A stretch of DNA of 37,042 nt from Perkinsus marinus ATCC 50983. Its lineage: Eukaryota > Perkinsozoa > Perkinsida > Perkinsidae. The position numbers were made by a program, and so were the translations under genes. Where the stretch lies: positions 295,020 through 332,061 of the forward strand of contig NW_003206658.1 of assembly GCF_000006405.1 (NCBI RefSeq). Reading direction: 5' to 3'. The notes beneath the pieces are model-generated. The model did not search any database. It saw only the letters and a program-made list of their open reading frames with translations, and was not told the DNA's origin. Shown here piece by piece: positions 11,463 through 21,900 of this stretch (the stretch's first letter is position 1; each line of letters starts with the position of its first letter).

Positions 11463-12372
11463 GCCCCCCCCCTCCAGGGTGTAAACTAACTATGAGTATA
11501 TGTATCAAAGCTGTAACGTTCTAGAATGGTGTATTGAGTTGCGGCTAACAACCGAGTGGTGCGGTAACAGACAGTCGTTGAGGTTGCTGTCATATGAATG
11601 TGGTTTTTTGGCGTTAGCGAGATACAGCCTATACTGGTGAGATCAGTGGTGGCTCTCGTAAGATGGAAAAGCTAGTGGCTTGCTAGTAAGTTTTTATTAC
11701 TAATACTGACTGACGGTTCAACAGAAGGAAATTCAACGACTTACACCCAACACCCGCTGCTGTATTTCAAACAATGGTCAATGCGCATCATTCGGGAGAT
11801 CCAGATGGAGTGTAATGAAAGACGGCGCGTACAATAGGGCGCGCCCGACATCATTAGAAGTGTAATCGATGTCCAGATCTTGCCCACTTGGGATTCCTCA
11901 AAATCATCTCCTCTTTATCCATGCGTCTTGTTCATAGCCAGAGGGAGCCTACCGGGGAAGGGATCGTCCATGCCAGAGTGCCTGCAGCAGGTCTGAACAC
12001 TTCCGCGGAATCGCTGACTTTTCGTTCAAGAGGAGCAGAGTCGATCCCACTCGTCATTCAGTTAATCAGATAGTGATTGTTAAAGACCACATAGTTGTGG
12101 ACTTCATACTTGTGACTTGGTCAACGGTTAACCTTGTGAAACCATGAGCGGAGCGAAGCGGACTCTCTGACTTTGCTAGACTCTCCTAGTTTATAGAGAG
12201 TCGAGACTTCCGGGAATGAGTTTCGCCGTATAGTGTTGTGATATATAAGAAAATTTCCGTGAAAAATCGCCTTCGTAAAATCATCATTATACCAATACTG
12301 TTTATACAAAAGGATTAAATTCTCTCGCTACTATCGCTGAGTATAGTCGCTTCTTATTTTTCTCCCTTCCTG
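11463..12372. other. Intergenic, about 900 bases without a gene
   Basis: Short frames exist on both strands (for example 11888-12073 plus and 12121-12309 minus) but none splices or carries a motif. CGCTCCGC in reverse form lies at 12149-12156. No RNA gene recognised. Confidence 0.45.
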
Positions 12373-12445
12373 ATGTCCTCTTCCGCGCCTCGCGTGTTGG
12401 CCCGCAATATCAAGCCGACTGAGTTCATAATGAAGCTCGGTGCTG

Positions 12446-12476
<31 letters not shown>

Positions 12477-12954
12477 GTGTGAGAGGCTCTCATACCGTTG
12501 ACCCGTGGGTGGATCCTTTCTGCTTCCTGTGTTAGGTGGGGCTATTGAGGGTGGATTCAAGATCCCCAATTTGAGGAGGGCTCCGTTCTGGAAGTTCATA
12601 TGGACGCAGCAGTTCGTCGCCAGGTGAGAGGAGTTTTTTCGGCATTCTCGGGCTCTTTTTCGTCTTTTTTCCGTTATTTTTGTTCCCCATTATTTTCGTA
12701 TGATTCCTTTCGTTATCGTTTTATTGGTCCTTTTAGTAGAATTTTTTCTTCGGTTTCGTGTATTTTTTCATTCCGTAGATATCACTCCGGGATCTCTCGA
12801 AATAATTGCTTTTTTTCGTTACTTCTCGAATTGCTGCTCCTTGATCAGACAACACTTCTTCTCGGTGCATCACGCCGGGCTGCTGTTCTCGATGGCATTC
12901 TTCTGGTGGACCGGCTGGTTCGACACCGCCCCTGTCGAGAGGAGGGATAAGTAG
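12373..12954 (+). CDS. Small membrane protein, 88 aa (probably organellar)
   Basis: Exons 12373-12445, 12536-12623 and 12849-12954 join in phase to 88 residues. The protein begins MSSSAPRVLARNIKPTEF, continues with LRRAPFWKFIWTQQFVARQH, and has one hydrophobic stretch (HHAGLLFSMAFFWWTGWF) near the C-terminus, ending in charged residues. Size and layout resemble small inner-membrane subunits of respiratory complexes, but I cannot name the family. The first donor lies inside a GTA/TAG microsatellite (12446-12475), so several equivalent donors exist. The last intron ends TTGATCAG; alternative acceptors before it would change the frame. Confidence 0.65.
12446..12476 (+). repeat. GTA trinucleotide microsatellite at a splice donor
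   Basis: About ten GTA units in a row begin exactly at the 5' splice site of the first intron of the 88-aa gene, so each unit is a possible donor. Confidence 0.85.
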
Positions 12955-13159
12955 GAAAGCGGCCTCGTTATTATTGTTATCATTTTATATACGTGATAGT
13001 ATAGAAAATTAGTAATAAAATAAAATTATAAGTAATAAAATTAGTACGCGTTTGTTGTGATCGTGTGAGAGAATACAGAATTGAATAGTCGCATAAAAAT
13101 TCTACTGAGGGTGTTGATGATAAAATCAATAGATGATGAAATTGTTTTTTAGGTACTAC

Positions 13160-13908
13160 ATGAATGGTGCGAAGTTCCGTCTGCAATCAGCATATCATAA
13201 TCCCGGTACGAGGCCTGCTTATAAGATTGCTCAGGAGCAAGCAAAGGTAACATTATAGGCGTCAACGTTGTTAATCTGTTTTTGTTATTATCATTATGTT
13301 TCTCAAATATTATTGATGAATTCTCCTAATTGAGCAGTGACCGTGAAAAATGCCATTTGCATAACGGTTTGGTTAGCATTGTAGTATAGGATCGTAGGGG
13401 TAGTGCTGGAGGAATGTCTCCGTACGACCGCGTGGTTGGGGTGGCAGTGTTGGAGGAATCTGCGGGCTCTCCTAACTAACTAATTATTGAAGTTTACGCC
13501 CGATTTGGGGAAGAAGTGTAGAGAAATTAATATGAATTTTCTTCCGAAATTTCCTCAGAATTCTCATTTAAGAACCAACACATGTAGTTGGCCATGTGCA
13601 TATTTTCCTCGGTGTAAGAAGGGCGAAGCTGTTGATCAACGATGATATTAAGTACTTCACATTCGAGATTGTAAATGTGTTGGGAGATATTATTTTCTTT
13701 GTAGATCCGCTACTTTTATCGTGGTTTCGATCACCCCTATACCATTAACGAGGCCAAGGACCAGTTATGGAAACTTAGAGAGAACTGGATTATACAGAAC
13801 TACCCGGGCGTGCAGTACCCGTATGTGAGCAAGCAGATGATGCCTCCTCAGCTGCCCGATAAGATGTATAAAATTGCGACACCTGATGCGAGTGAAGCTA
13901 AGCATTGA
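13160..13908 (+). CDS. Small soluble protein, 96 aa (function unknown)
   Basis: Two exons (13160-13246 and 13705-13908) give 96 residues. It starts MNGAKFRLQSAYHNPGTRPA and has YFYRGFDHPYTINEAKDQLW, aromatic and basic, followed by a proline-rich end (SKQMMPPQLPDKMYK). No TM span. The ATG sits seven bases after TTTTTTAG, a strong acceptor-like site with no upstream exon, which would fit trans-splicing. The 458-base intron carries a MITE1 copy. Together with its neighbours it could be a mitochondrial complex subunit; that is inference only. Confidence 0.65.
13444..13613 (+). repeat. MITE1 copy in the 96-aa gene intron
   Basis: From CAGTGTTGGAGGAATCTG to GTGCATATTTTCCTCGGTG. Confidence 0.75.
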
Positions 13909-14020
13909 GGAGGGCAGAGGCGCCTTTTAGTAGGATGGCATTTTCCTGTGTGTATGTTGGGAAGTAGAGTTGGGGGGAATTCCGAAATTATATGTGTTCT
14001 GTCAGCCTCGTGTTATACTA

Positions 14021-14440
14021 ATGTTATCATCTCGTGTGCTGTACAGTAGCTCGGTACTGCTCGGACGGTTCGGCCCGGCCTTAGCACGACCAGCATTCAC
14101 TGTGATGGGAGCATCTTACCGTCGTTTCGGTCGAGCATTTAGTAGTAGTGCTACGGCTGATGAGAGCCATGAGGATAAGGGGGAGCAGCAACAGGAGTAT
14201 AGTAAATCGAAGGAGTTGGGAAATCCAATAAGTAATAATTTTGTGGCGCGCGAAAAAAATTATATGTGATTGATTTCAGCGTGGGCAAACCCGACTGGTG
14301 GGCCTACTATTGATGACTACTCGTCGGACAATTGGAAATGGGTGTTCCCTGTTGGCACCGGTATGATATTCTTCTTCGGATGGATAAAGGGGAGGAAGGA
14401 CCGCAAGGAGAAAAGCTTGATTAAAGGTGTTCCTGTTTGA
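14021..14440 (+). CDS. Small mitochondrial-type one-TM protein, 123 aa
   Basis: Exons 14021-14231 and 14280-14440 join in phase 1. The N-terminus (MLSSRVLYSSSVLLGRFG, then ASYRRFGRAFSSS) is rich in Arg and Ser without acids, as in a mitochondrial presequence with a likely cut after the RAFSS motif. A charged linker follows, then NWKWVFPVGTGMIFFFGWIK, one TM span, and a basic tail. The 48-base intron is largely made of the short word that recurs elsewhere in the window (TGGCGCGCG next to AATTTT). Family not recognised; an inner-membrane complex subunit is plausible. Confidence 0.65.
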
Positions 14441-14977
14441 ATGACGAAGTACCTATTTTCTGTTCTATACATTCATCATCATTACATACTCGAATTTATC
14501 TTCTCCAACGCCTCTAGATATTCGCGTTATTATTAATTTCGTGGATAATGATGGACAGTATATCTTCTATTCACTGGGAGTATAAGTGATCAAATTCGCA
14601 TGGAGTGTTTTTATGCAGCAGCAAACGGATGGGAAGTATAAGGGTTTCTACTCGTTTTGTTACTAAAGAGAAGGAGTACTGTTTCCTAGTCTGTAGTGGT
14701 ATCCAGTCTCGAATTTATCTGCTCATAGGCCTCTAGAAATTCACGTTATCTTCAATTGAGTCTGGGAAGGTTATCAGCTGTAGGGTGTATCAAGAGTCCG
14801 GTGAGTGTATCGTATCGCTAAGAGCATCTAGACTCCCTCGTATGAGGCCTAGATCATCCTCCCGTTCTTCTCCACAGCACAGGAACCATCATGCGTCTAC
14901 TGGTATTTCCACACAACCGTGTCACCATCACGTTGAGTTGGATCAGATTAGATGTGTTCTTTGTGGTTTGTTGGGCT
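14441..14977. other. Intergenic with a short duplicated segment
   Basis: Two related segments of about 45 bases (near 14490-14536 and 14707-14753) share CTCGAATTTATCT and GCCTCTAGA. The SEC14 gene might start earlier than annotated, at the in-frame ATG at 14891. Confidence 0.4.
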
Positions 14978-17528
14978 ATGAGCATCGATGTGAATTGTCC
15001 TATAGGAGACTATATTCTGCCACCGGAGGTGCTATTGTGGCAACCAGGGGAATGGAACATGTTTACTCGCTTCAAGGGTGGTGATTATGAAAGGCGCATT
15101 CTTCTCAATGTAGTAGGGAGGTGAGCCCTTCGAGGTGGAGTGATGGGAAACTGCTGAGGTTCCACCGTAGACTTCCCTGGTTGAATGTCTCTGCAGGCTT
15201 GGGCCTTGGGAGCAGTTGTGAAGAGTCGTATTGGGCGTTTGTATAGGTAGAGTTGATGCCGCAAGAATTGGAGGCGATCGATGAGGTGTATAAGACGTTG
15301 GAGGCGCGGAAAATCGTTCTGGCTCGTCAGTTGGAACCACGAATTTTACGGTAGTGGGAGAAGTGGTCATGGGTATATCGTTGGTATTCTGTACGTCTAT
15401 GACCTAGTTGCGGGAAACAGTTACCTCCAGATGACGTGATAGTGTAATATATATTTCTATATTCGAGTTTAGTACGTTTTACGTGAAGTGACATAATATT
15501 GAGAATATAATTAGTTCGATATAGATATATATATTTCGAGGAGAATTGTTTTATGAATGTCTAGAATTTGTTTCCGTACTTATATCAGGGCTTAGGCTTA
15601 GCCGCTCATTTCGGAGTTGCTGTTGAGTTCGCAGCCACACTCCTATACTGGCTACTACCTGCGTCTGGTAAAAGGAGTTCTGCTCAGTGAGGAAATTTCC
15701 CATACGTTAGCTCATATTAAAATAGTGTCTTGTCAAGGGAATTATCATTAAGATATTAAGAATATAGTAAATGCGATAAGCCTCTTCAATAGCGCTGGTG
15801 TGGATCTGAGATCAAGTCCACTGATCAGGTACCTTTACCACACACGTTTTGATGTTGGACGAGCTGTGAAGGAGTTGTTGGAAACTGAGAAGTGGCGTAA
15901 GTGGACTCAGGACCCCTCTAGCTTTGAGAAATAACGTTCCCCAAGGTGTGATAACAATGGGGGAAATGATGTTCCTAATGTGATGATATTTACATGGGAA
16001 ACTGATTGAAGAATGTGTTCATAGCTAAAATTCAAAATGAGTTCTCCTCCCGGGAACATTATACGTTTCTGGATGATTCCCCGAGTGCACTATGCGCCAG
16101 GTTAGATTTGTGCATTAGAGGTGGACGGTAGGGGACATGTTGTGATTTCAGGATTGGAGTTTTTCAAGAAGCCAATACGCGATGCGGATATTCTGAGAGA
16201 GCTCAATTCGGTGAGTATTGAAGCTCAATAGCCGAATCGGGTTCCCTATATGTGTACACCGCTTGAAGAGGTGATTCGGTAGTGTATGCTATATATCGGC
16301 TGTGTGGTCTAGTGGTATGATTCTCGCTTTGGGTGCGAGAGGTCCCGAGTTCGATTCTCGGCCCAGCCCTTTTTTATTTTTAGGGTTTCCTCTATGTTTC
16401 TGGCCGTGATAAGCAGTATCGACCCTGTGTTGTGGTGCGACCAAGCTTATTAGTAAAAGAAAATATCTCCAAGGAGAATGCCATCCGCACTAGCGTATTC
16501 CTCATGGAGTTCATCACACGGTAGGGCCGGACAGTATTCCCTCATGCGGTGACACTGTGAGAGTAGGTACATGCTGCTAGCGAGTAAAGTAGAATCAGTT
16601 GTTATGATAGTCGACTTTAGCGGTGTCGGTCTGAGCGCTCCATATTCTACGGCTTTTGCCCTTTATAAAGTGAGCGGTCGCTGGACCTTCGCTCGGGGTC
16701 TGCGAAGGTTCGTGTTTGCTAGGTTCTAGCGTATCACTACGTAGGCCGTATGGCAGCCATTTACATCGTCAACTTGCCTACATTCATGAGAACGATTGTT
16801 GGTAAATTAGCGCATAGGTTGATGACTGAGCGGCAACTGCAGAAGAATCACATCGTGACAGATTTGAAACAACATCTCGCTAAGTAGGGTATGGCTGGTT
16901 AGTGTCAGTGTTGGGGGAATATATGTTGGCTTTCCTCAGCTGCTGAGCTCAGGAGTTTCTCCACTAATTATGGAAGTTCACAAACGAATTCGGGTAGAAA
17001 TGTAGAGAAAGCAGCGATAGTTTCCCGAAATTTTTTTAGAATCTTCACATGTAGTTGAGCATATTTTCCCCTTACACTGCTCACTGTGGAGTCGTCATTC
17101 AGCAGTTTAATCTCGTTATTATAAAGGGCTGACCTAGGGCCCTCCCCTGCTATACTCGTACCGTTTCGACAAGCGTTAGATGCAGTCCCACTTTCTCTTC
17201 CTTGTTTCCGCGTAGTGTCTTACCACAAACACTCATACAGAATGAGTGTTCGTGTTGTAGTTGGCAATTCCGTCAACCGCAGAGTCTAGTGGAAATTTTA
17301 GCGGCTTTCAGAAACCGCGTTATGAGGTTCTATGTAAGGTACTTCGACCCTAATCAGCTGGAGAGGCGCTATGGTGGTGTTAAACCGAATATAGAGCAGC
17401 TCTACCCTATAACACATTTGAGTTCGAAGTACTCCATCTTGGTTTTCAACTTGATCAGTCTAACTCTTTTTTTGAGGTATAATGCCAAGGTGAAGAAGGA
17501 TGAGTTGTTGAAGCATTGCCATGTGTAA
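14978..17528 (+). CDS. SEC14-like CRAL-TRIO lipid-transfer protein
   Basis: Nine exons (14978-15077, 15251-15350, 15793-15896, 16152-16210, 16384-16520, 16567-16669, 16723-16883, 17339-17428, 17477-17528) give 301 residues, the usual length. SEC14 proteins move phosphatidylinositol or other lipids between membranes in the cytosol. The CRAL-TRIO N domain shows as SSPLIRYLYHTRFDVGRAVK and ELLETEKWRLEFF. The lipid-binding domain shows as KQYRPCVVVRPSLL, VESVVMIVDFSGVGLS, AAIYIVNLPTFMRTIVGKLA, and YFDPNQLERRYGG. The gene holds MITE3 in intron 3, tRNA-Pro in intron 4 and MITE1 in intron 7. The last intron (48 bases) is in frame and may be retained, adding a hydrophobic stretch. An earlier in-frame ATG at 14891 is possible. 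Confidence 0.88.
15942..16080 (-). repeat. MITE3 copy, reverse, in SEC14 intron 3
   Basis: Reverse copy ending GTTTCTGGATGATTCCC; blocks match 6988-7142. Confidence 0.75.
16298..16369 (+). tRNA. tRNA-Pro (anticodon TGG) inside a SEC14 intron
   Basis: Anticodon stem TCTCGC/GCGAGA around TTTGGGT gives anticodon TGG; D arm GGTCTAGTGGTATGATT and T arm CCGAGTTCGATTCTCGG match eukaryotic tRNA-Pro. The acceptor stem GGCTGTG/CCCAGCC has one T-C mismatch. No intron. It lies on the same strand inside intron 4 of the SEC14-like gene, only 14 bases before that intron's acceptor. Confidence 0.92.
16370..16375 (+). terminator. RNA polymerase III T-run after tRNA-Pro
   Basis: Six T residues follow the tRNA directly. 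They also form part of the pyrimidine tract before the SEC14 intron acceptor at 16383. Confidence 0.8.
16906..17079 (+). repeat. MITE1 copy in SEC14 intron 7 (complete ends)
   Basis: Bounded by CAGTGTTGGGGGAATATATG and CCCCTTACACTG; a good full-length reference. Confidence 0.8.
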
Positions 17529-17537
17529 CTACGCCTT

Positions 17538-17987
17538 ATGCAGCAGCTGAGAGTTGACGACTTTATGGTAGTTGTCTCGGTCTGCCTACGGTCCGTGGGC
17601 AGCTGTGGCGACGAGGACTTCCACAGGAGCCTTTGAGGTTCTCACGAGAGGCGTTACCGCTCTTTGAAGCACTGGGGTTGGGGAGGCCCGAGGTGGGTAT
17701 AGACGACTTGGCACTGTAGATGTAGTTCGCTCGTGATAAGGTGATGCTGGTCGGGCGAGAGGACTCCCGGTTGGCTGTAGCAGAGGCTACTGAGGGCCGC
17801 GTTGTGCCTGAGGGGACTGTTGAGGATGTCCGAGTGGATGAGTTCGATCATGTAAGCGACTTCAGAAGTGTCATTGAAAGGTTGTTCATGCTGGTAGTTG
17901 TTGAGGTCCTCAGAGGGTAGGAGCGGAGGAATGGAGGATGAGGTGAAATTGGCAGAATTGTGGGAAGAGTTTTTTGACATTGTATAG
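17538..17987 (+). CDS. Unknown 112-aa protein, four exons
   Basis: Exons 17538-17567, 17603-17692, 17726-17893 and 17937-17987 are all in phase 0, with very short introns of 35, 33 and 43 bases. The protein reads MQQLRVDDFMLWRRG, then LPLFEALGLGRPEFARDKVM, LAVAEATEGRVVPEG, and ends LAELWEEFFDIV. It is acidic, mostly helical and without TM span. The start codon lies only ten bases after the SEC14 stop. A minus-strand frame over the same bases is open but is a shadow. Family unknown. Confidence 0.55.
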
Positions 17988-18245
17988 AACTGGAATATAT
18001 GTTTGGTTTTCTCAGCTTAGTTCTATCGCAGCGAGTATATTATATACACACTGAGAACTACTATAGTAGTAGCACAGTTTAGTAATGGTAGTTGGTTCTC
18101 ACAGAGAACTACACAGTAGCACAGCATAGTAGTGGTATTACTATGCTCAGTTCCTCGAGGAAGGGAGTTTCTTGGCTATGTTTTGAAATTTAAACACGAC
18201 TCGAGATGGGAATGTGCTGAAATTGGGAGAAATTCTCAGCAATAC
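17988..18245 (+). repeat. MITE1 copy interrupted by an inverted-repeat insertion
   Basis: The left part (GGAATATATGTTTGG) and the right part match the MITE1 consensus; between them about 140 bases rich in GAGAACTAC and GTAGTAG form imperfect palindromes. Confidence 0.5.
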
Positions 18246-18341
18246 CACGAGAAACTGTTATCACCTATTTTCTAATACTGCATTAATGAGTTCCTCTAGA
18301 GTCAGGAGCTCACTCCACTTGCCGTGATAGTAACTTCTAAG

Positions 18342-18588
18342 ATGAGGACGACGTTTGTGAGGCCGCCAAGACCCAGAGGAGATGAAAATGGAATGGTAGT
18401 AGTGACGGGTGGTCGTGGGCGGTATGCTTTTGTTAGGTAGAAGACTCTCGCACTCAACGAGCGCACCCCTCGTCGGTGTTGGGCTGTTTTTGGCAGTACT
18501 GCATGTCGTATTAAATCGTCTGGTCGCTATCACGTTGTCGTTGATTCAGCGGAGTAGTCGTGTTGGGGTGGTTCGTAAGGGTGTCTAA
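18342..18588 (+). CDS. Tentative small membrane protein
   Basis: A plus-strand frame ending at 18588 contains a hydrophobic span (PLVGVGLFLAVLHVVLNRLV) followed by a basic tail (QRSSRVGVVRKGV). An upstream frame from the ATG at 18342 (MRTTFVRPPRPRGDENG) could be its first exon, but the implied intron is only 28 bases, so the join is uncertain. A minus-strand frame at 18261-18533 is the competing reading. Confidence 0.3.
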
Positions 18589-18613
18589 AGCGTATCGCTC
18601 CGCTGGCTGCCGG

Positions 18614-18765
18614 CTCCAGTTTGGGAAAAAATGTGCATATGGTCAACTACATGTGTATTTGAGAATATGAAAATTGTGAAAAAAAATTGGTGAAATTTTC
18701 TTCTACCCGAATTCATATATAAACTTTTGAGCTCGGGTGAGGAAAGCGAACATAGATTTCCACAT
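18614..18765 (-). repeat. MITE1 copy, reverse orientation
   Basis: Reverse complement of the MITE1 consensus, with the GGTCAACTACATGTG, ACCCGAATTCATA and GAGGAAAGCGAACATA blocks in order. Confidence 0.75.
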
Positions 18766-18918
18766 TAGCCGCATCGCTTCGCCTCTGCAGTTGCCCGAAT
18801 GAGAGGCCATTTCCGTTGTTGCACATACTAGGCCCTTTGGGGTTGTCGGAGAGTTTCTATTCTCGCAGTAGAGTGGGAAAAGCTAACATTGATGTCAGGA
18901 TATTTTTCCTCTCCAAAA

Positions 18919-21900
18919 ATGGCTATTGTCATCGAATTTGCCAGGCCGGTCCTGTTCACCGTCTTCGGTAGTACCAGGGTCTTGGTAGCTCTCATGGTGT
19001 GAGTTGATCGTAATCGAGCTTACTTGAGGTTGGTGTGGTAGGGAATTGTAAAGCTTGGTGTGATATTAATCTCGGTGACGGTGAGCGACTATGATGGGAA
19101 GTATGCATATGGTCAACTACATGTGATGGTGACAATCGCGAAAATTGTGAGGAAATTTTGGAAATTTGTCATTGGAGTTTCACCCGTTTTACGCGAAGTG
19201 GCGTAAAACTCGGTTAAAAGCGCGATATCCGCGGTGATATGCAGTAGTCGTGAAATATATTTTTTCACTAGTGATTTTCATATCACGGCCGCCCGTGAAA
19301 CTCCAATGGTTTCTGTACACTTTCACCCGAATTTGTATGTGAACTTTTGAAAGTGCGGAAACTCCTGAGCTCAGCTGAGGAGAGCGAGCATATATTCCTC
19401 CAACACTGATAGTGATTTTGCTAAACGGTAGTGTTGTTGTTGAGATCAGTTCGCTAGAAATGAGCAAACACGATTCTTTTTATCAGGCCGAGCTGTTTAC
19501 GGCTATGGACTCTGCATGGCTCTAGCATTCTTATCCGCCTTATTTCTCGGTGATGGCGAGCTGAAAAGAAAGAACTTGAAGGTGAGCTATTGACTATATA
19601 CATCTAAGAGTAGACTGCTTCAGATCGACTCGTCGGCGTTGCTGCTGTCAGCGATGATAGGGGGAATTCTAGGGTCACGACTGCATTATGTGCTCACTTG
19701 GAATAGCACAGCTTCTTTCTGGGATATGTCTACGGGTGAGTTGGAATTATATGTTGGCTTTCATCGGTTGAGCTCAGGAGTTACAAAGAAAATTTGGTAA
19801 AAGTGTAAAGAAAATTACCAAAATTTTTTCCAAAATTTCCGCGAAATTTTCATATTGTTACCAAGTTTACGTATTTTTTTAATGCATCGTTCAGGTCATT
19901 CCTTCCAAGGAGGGTTGTTGGGTGGTATCATAGGCACTACGGGGTATGGGTCGTCGTGCTTCGCTCCGCCTTTTTTCGGAAATTTTTTTATTATAGGTAT
20001 ACTAAGCTCTACTGTCATGAATCTATCGGTCGTATGTTGGACACTTTGGCGCCGCTGCTTCTTATAGGGCATTCCATAGGTGAGGAAGTCGGCTTGGTTT
20101 GGGTCCCTTGAGAATTATGCTGGAATTTGATAATACCGTAAATCGATCATATCACACGCCTGTCGGATTGGTACCATTGTGGAATTTGATAATACCGTAA
20201 ATCGTTCACATGTTCGTATCGATCACTATGGTAGTATAGTGGAGCTTTTCCTCTGCGTATTCGCAGTACTATGGTGATAGTCGTACAGAACTGTCACTAT
20301 TTCTTGTACACAGTACTATGATGATAGTCGTACAGAACTGTCACTATTTCTTGTACACAGTACTATGATGATAGTCGTACAGAACTGTCACTATTTCTTG
20401 TATACAGCACTATGGTGATAGTCGTACAGAACTGTCACTATTTCTTGTGCACAGTACTATGATGATAGTCGTACAGAAGTGTCACTATTTCTTGTACACA
20501 GTACTATGATGATAGTCGTACAGAACTGTCACTATTTCTTGTACACAGTACTATGATGATAGTCGTACAGAACTGTCACTATTTCTTGTATACAGCACTA
20601 TGGTGATAGTCGTACAGAACTGTCACTATTTCTTGTGCACAGTACTATGATGATAGTCGTACAGAAGTGTCACTATTTCTTGTACACAGTACTATGATGA
20701 TAGTCGTACAGAACTGTCACTATTTCTTGTACACAGTACTATGATGATAGTCGTACAGAACTGTCACTATTTCTTGTATACAGCACTATGGTGATAGTCG
20801 TACAGAAGTGTCACTATTTCTTGTACACAGTACTATGATGATAGTCGTACAGAACTGTCACTATTTCTTGTACACAGTATTATGATGATAGTCGTACAGA
20901 AGTGTCACTATTTCTTGTACACAGTACTATGGTGATAGTCGTACAGAACTGTCACTATTTCTTGTGCACAGTACTATGATGATAGTCGTACAGAACTGTC
21001 ACTATTTCTTGTACACAGTACTATGATGATAGTCGTACAGAATTGTCACTATTTCTTGTACACAGTACTATGATGATAGTCATACAGAAGTGTCACTATT
21101 GCTACCGTTCCTATCAAGCACTTTGCAGTTTTCTTTCCCATACCATTCAAGAGTGAAGTTACCCATGTAGATTTCATTACCCCCTGTGAAGTAGTTAGTG
21201 GAATGTGTATAAGGAATTGATTGATATCACAGGTCATGGTCAGGTAAGGTTGGTTGCTTCATATCTGGAGACGGATGTTATGGTTATCCTACTGACGTCC
21301 CGTGGGCAATGAGCTTCCCTAATGGGTTGGTTCCAACTACTATACGTGAGTGATTTAACACAACTATGTCAGTGTTGGAATATGTGTATGATTTTACTCA
21401 CTAATCATAGAAATTTATTCACAAAAATTCCCAAAATTTCCTCTCAGAATTTTCATAGTGTCACCAACACACGTACTTGACCATATGCATATCACCCTAT
21501 ACTGTGTTTTCAGCGGTCCATCCGGCGCCCCTGTACGAGATGGTTACTTCTGGAGGAGTCGGATTGCTTCTGTGGCTTCGCAGGAAACAGCGTGAAGCTG
21601 TGCCCTGGGCTCAGATGTCTGACATGCTGATATTACTGGGCAGCACTAGGTGAGGGAGAAGCCTAGTGTTGGGGGAATATATGTTCGCTTCCCTCAGCTG
21701 AGCTCAATCATTATTATGAAGTTTACTCACGAATTCGGGTAGAAGTGCACAGAAAACACTAAAAATTTCTCAAAATTTTTTCATATTATCACCAACACAT
21801 GTGGTTAATCATGTGCGTATTTTCCCGGCCTCATGTAGTGTGCGATTTATGGTCAGATTTTTCGTGGAGAGATACCGTGGGCATAACAGGTTGGAAGGAA

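Noticed and set aside
15588-15691. Plus-strand frame with a TM-like stretch (VAVEFAATLLYWLLP) considered as a SEC14 exon
   Set aside because: The flanking SEC14 exons join perfectly in phase without it (15350 to 15793) and the CRAL-TRIO N domain is then continuous; the stretch lies in the intron.
16038-16151. Possible start codon and first exon supplied by the MITE3 copy
   Set aside because: The exon at 16152 joins in phase to 15896 and continues the CRAL-TRIO N domain, so the MITE lies in an intron.
17654-17980. 108-codon minus-strand frame
   Set aside because: Antisense shadow of the four-exon plus-strand gene, whose splice phases all fit.
20260-21101. Regular repeats considered as a CRISPR array
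   Set aside because: The repeats are directly adjacent with no unique spacers, in a eukaryotic intron; a minisatellite.
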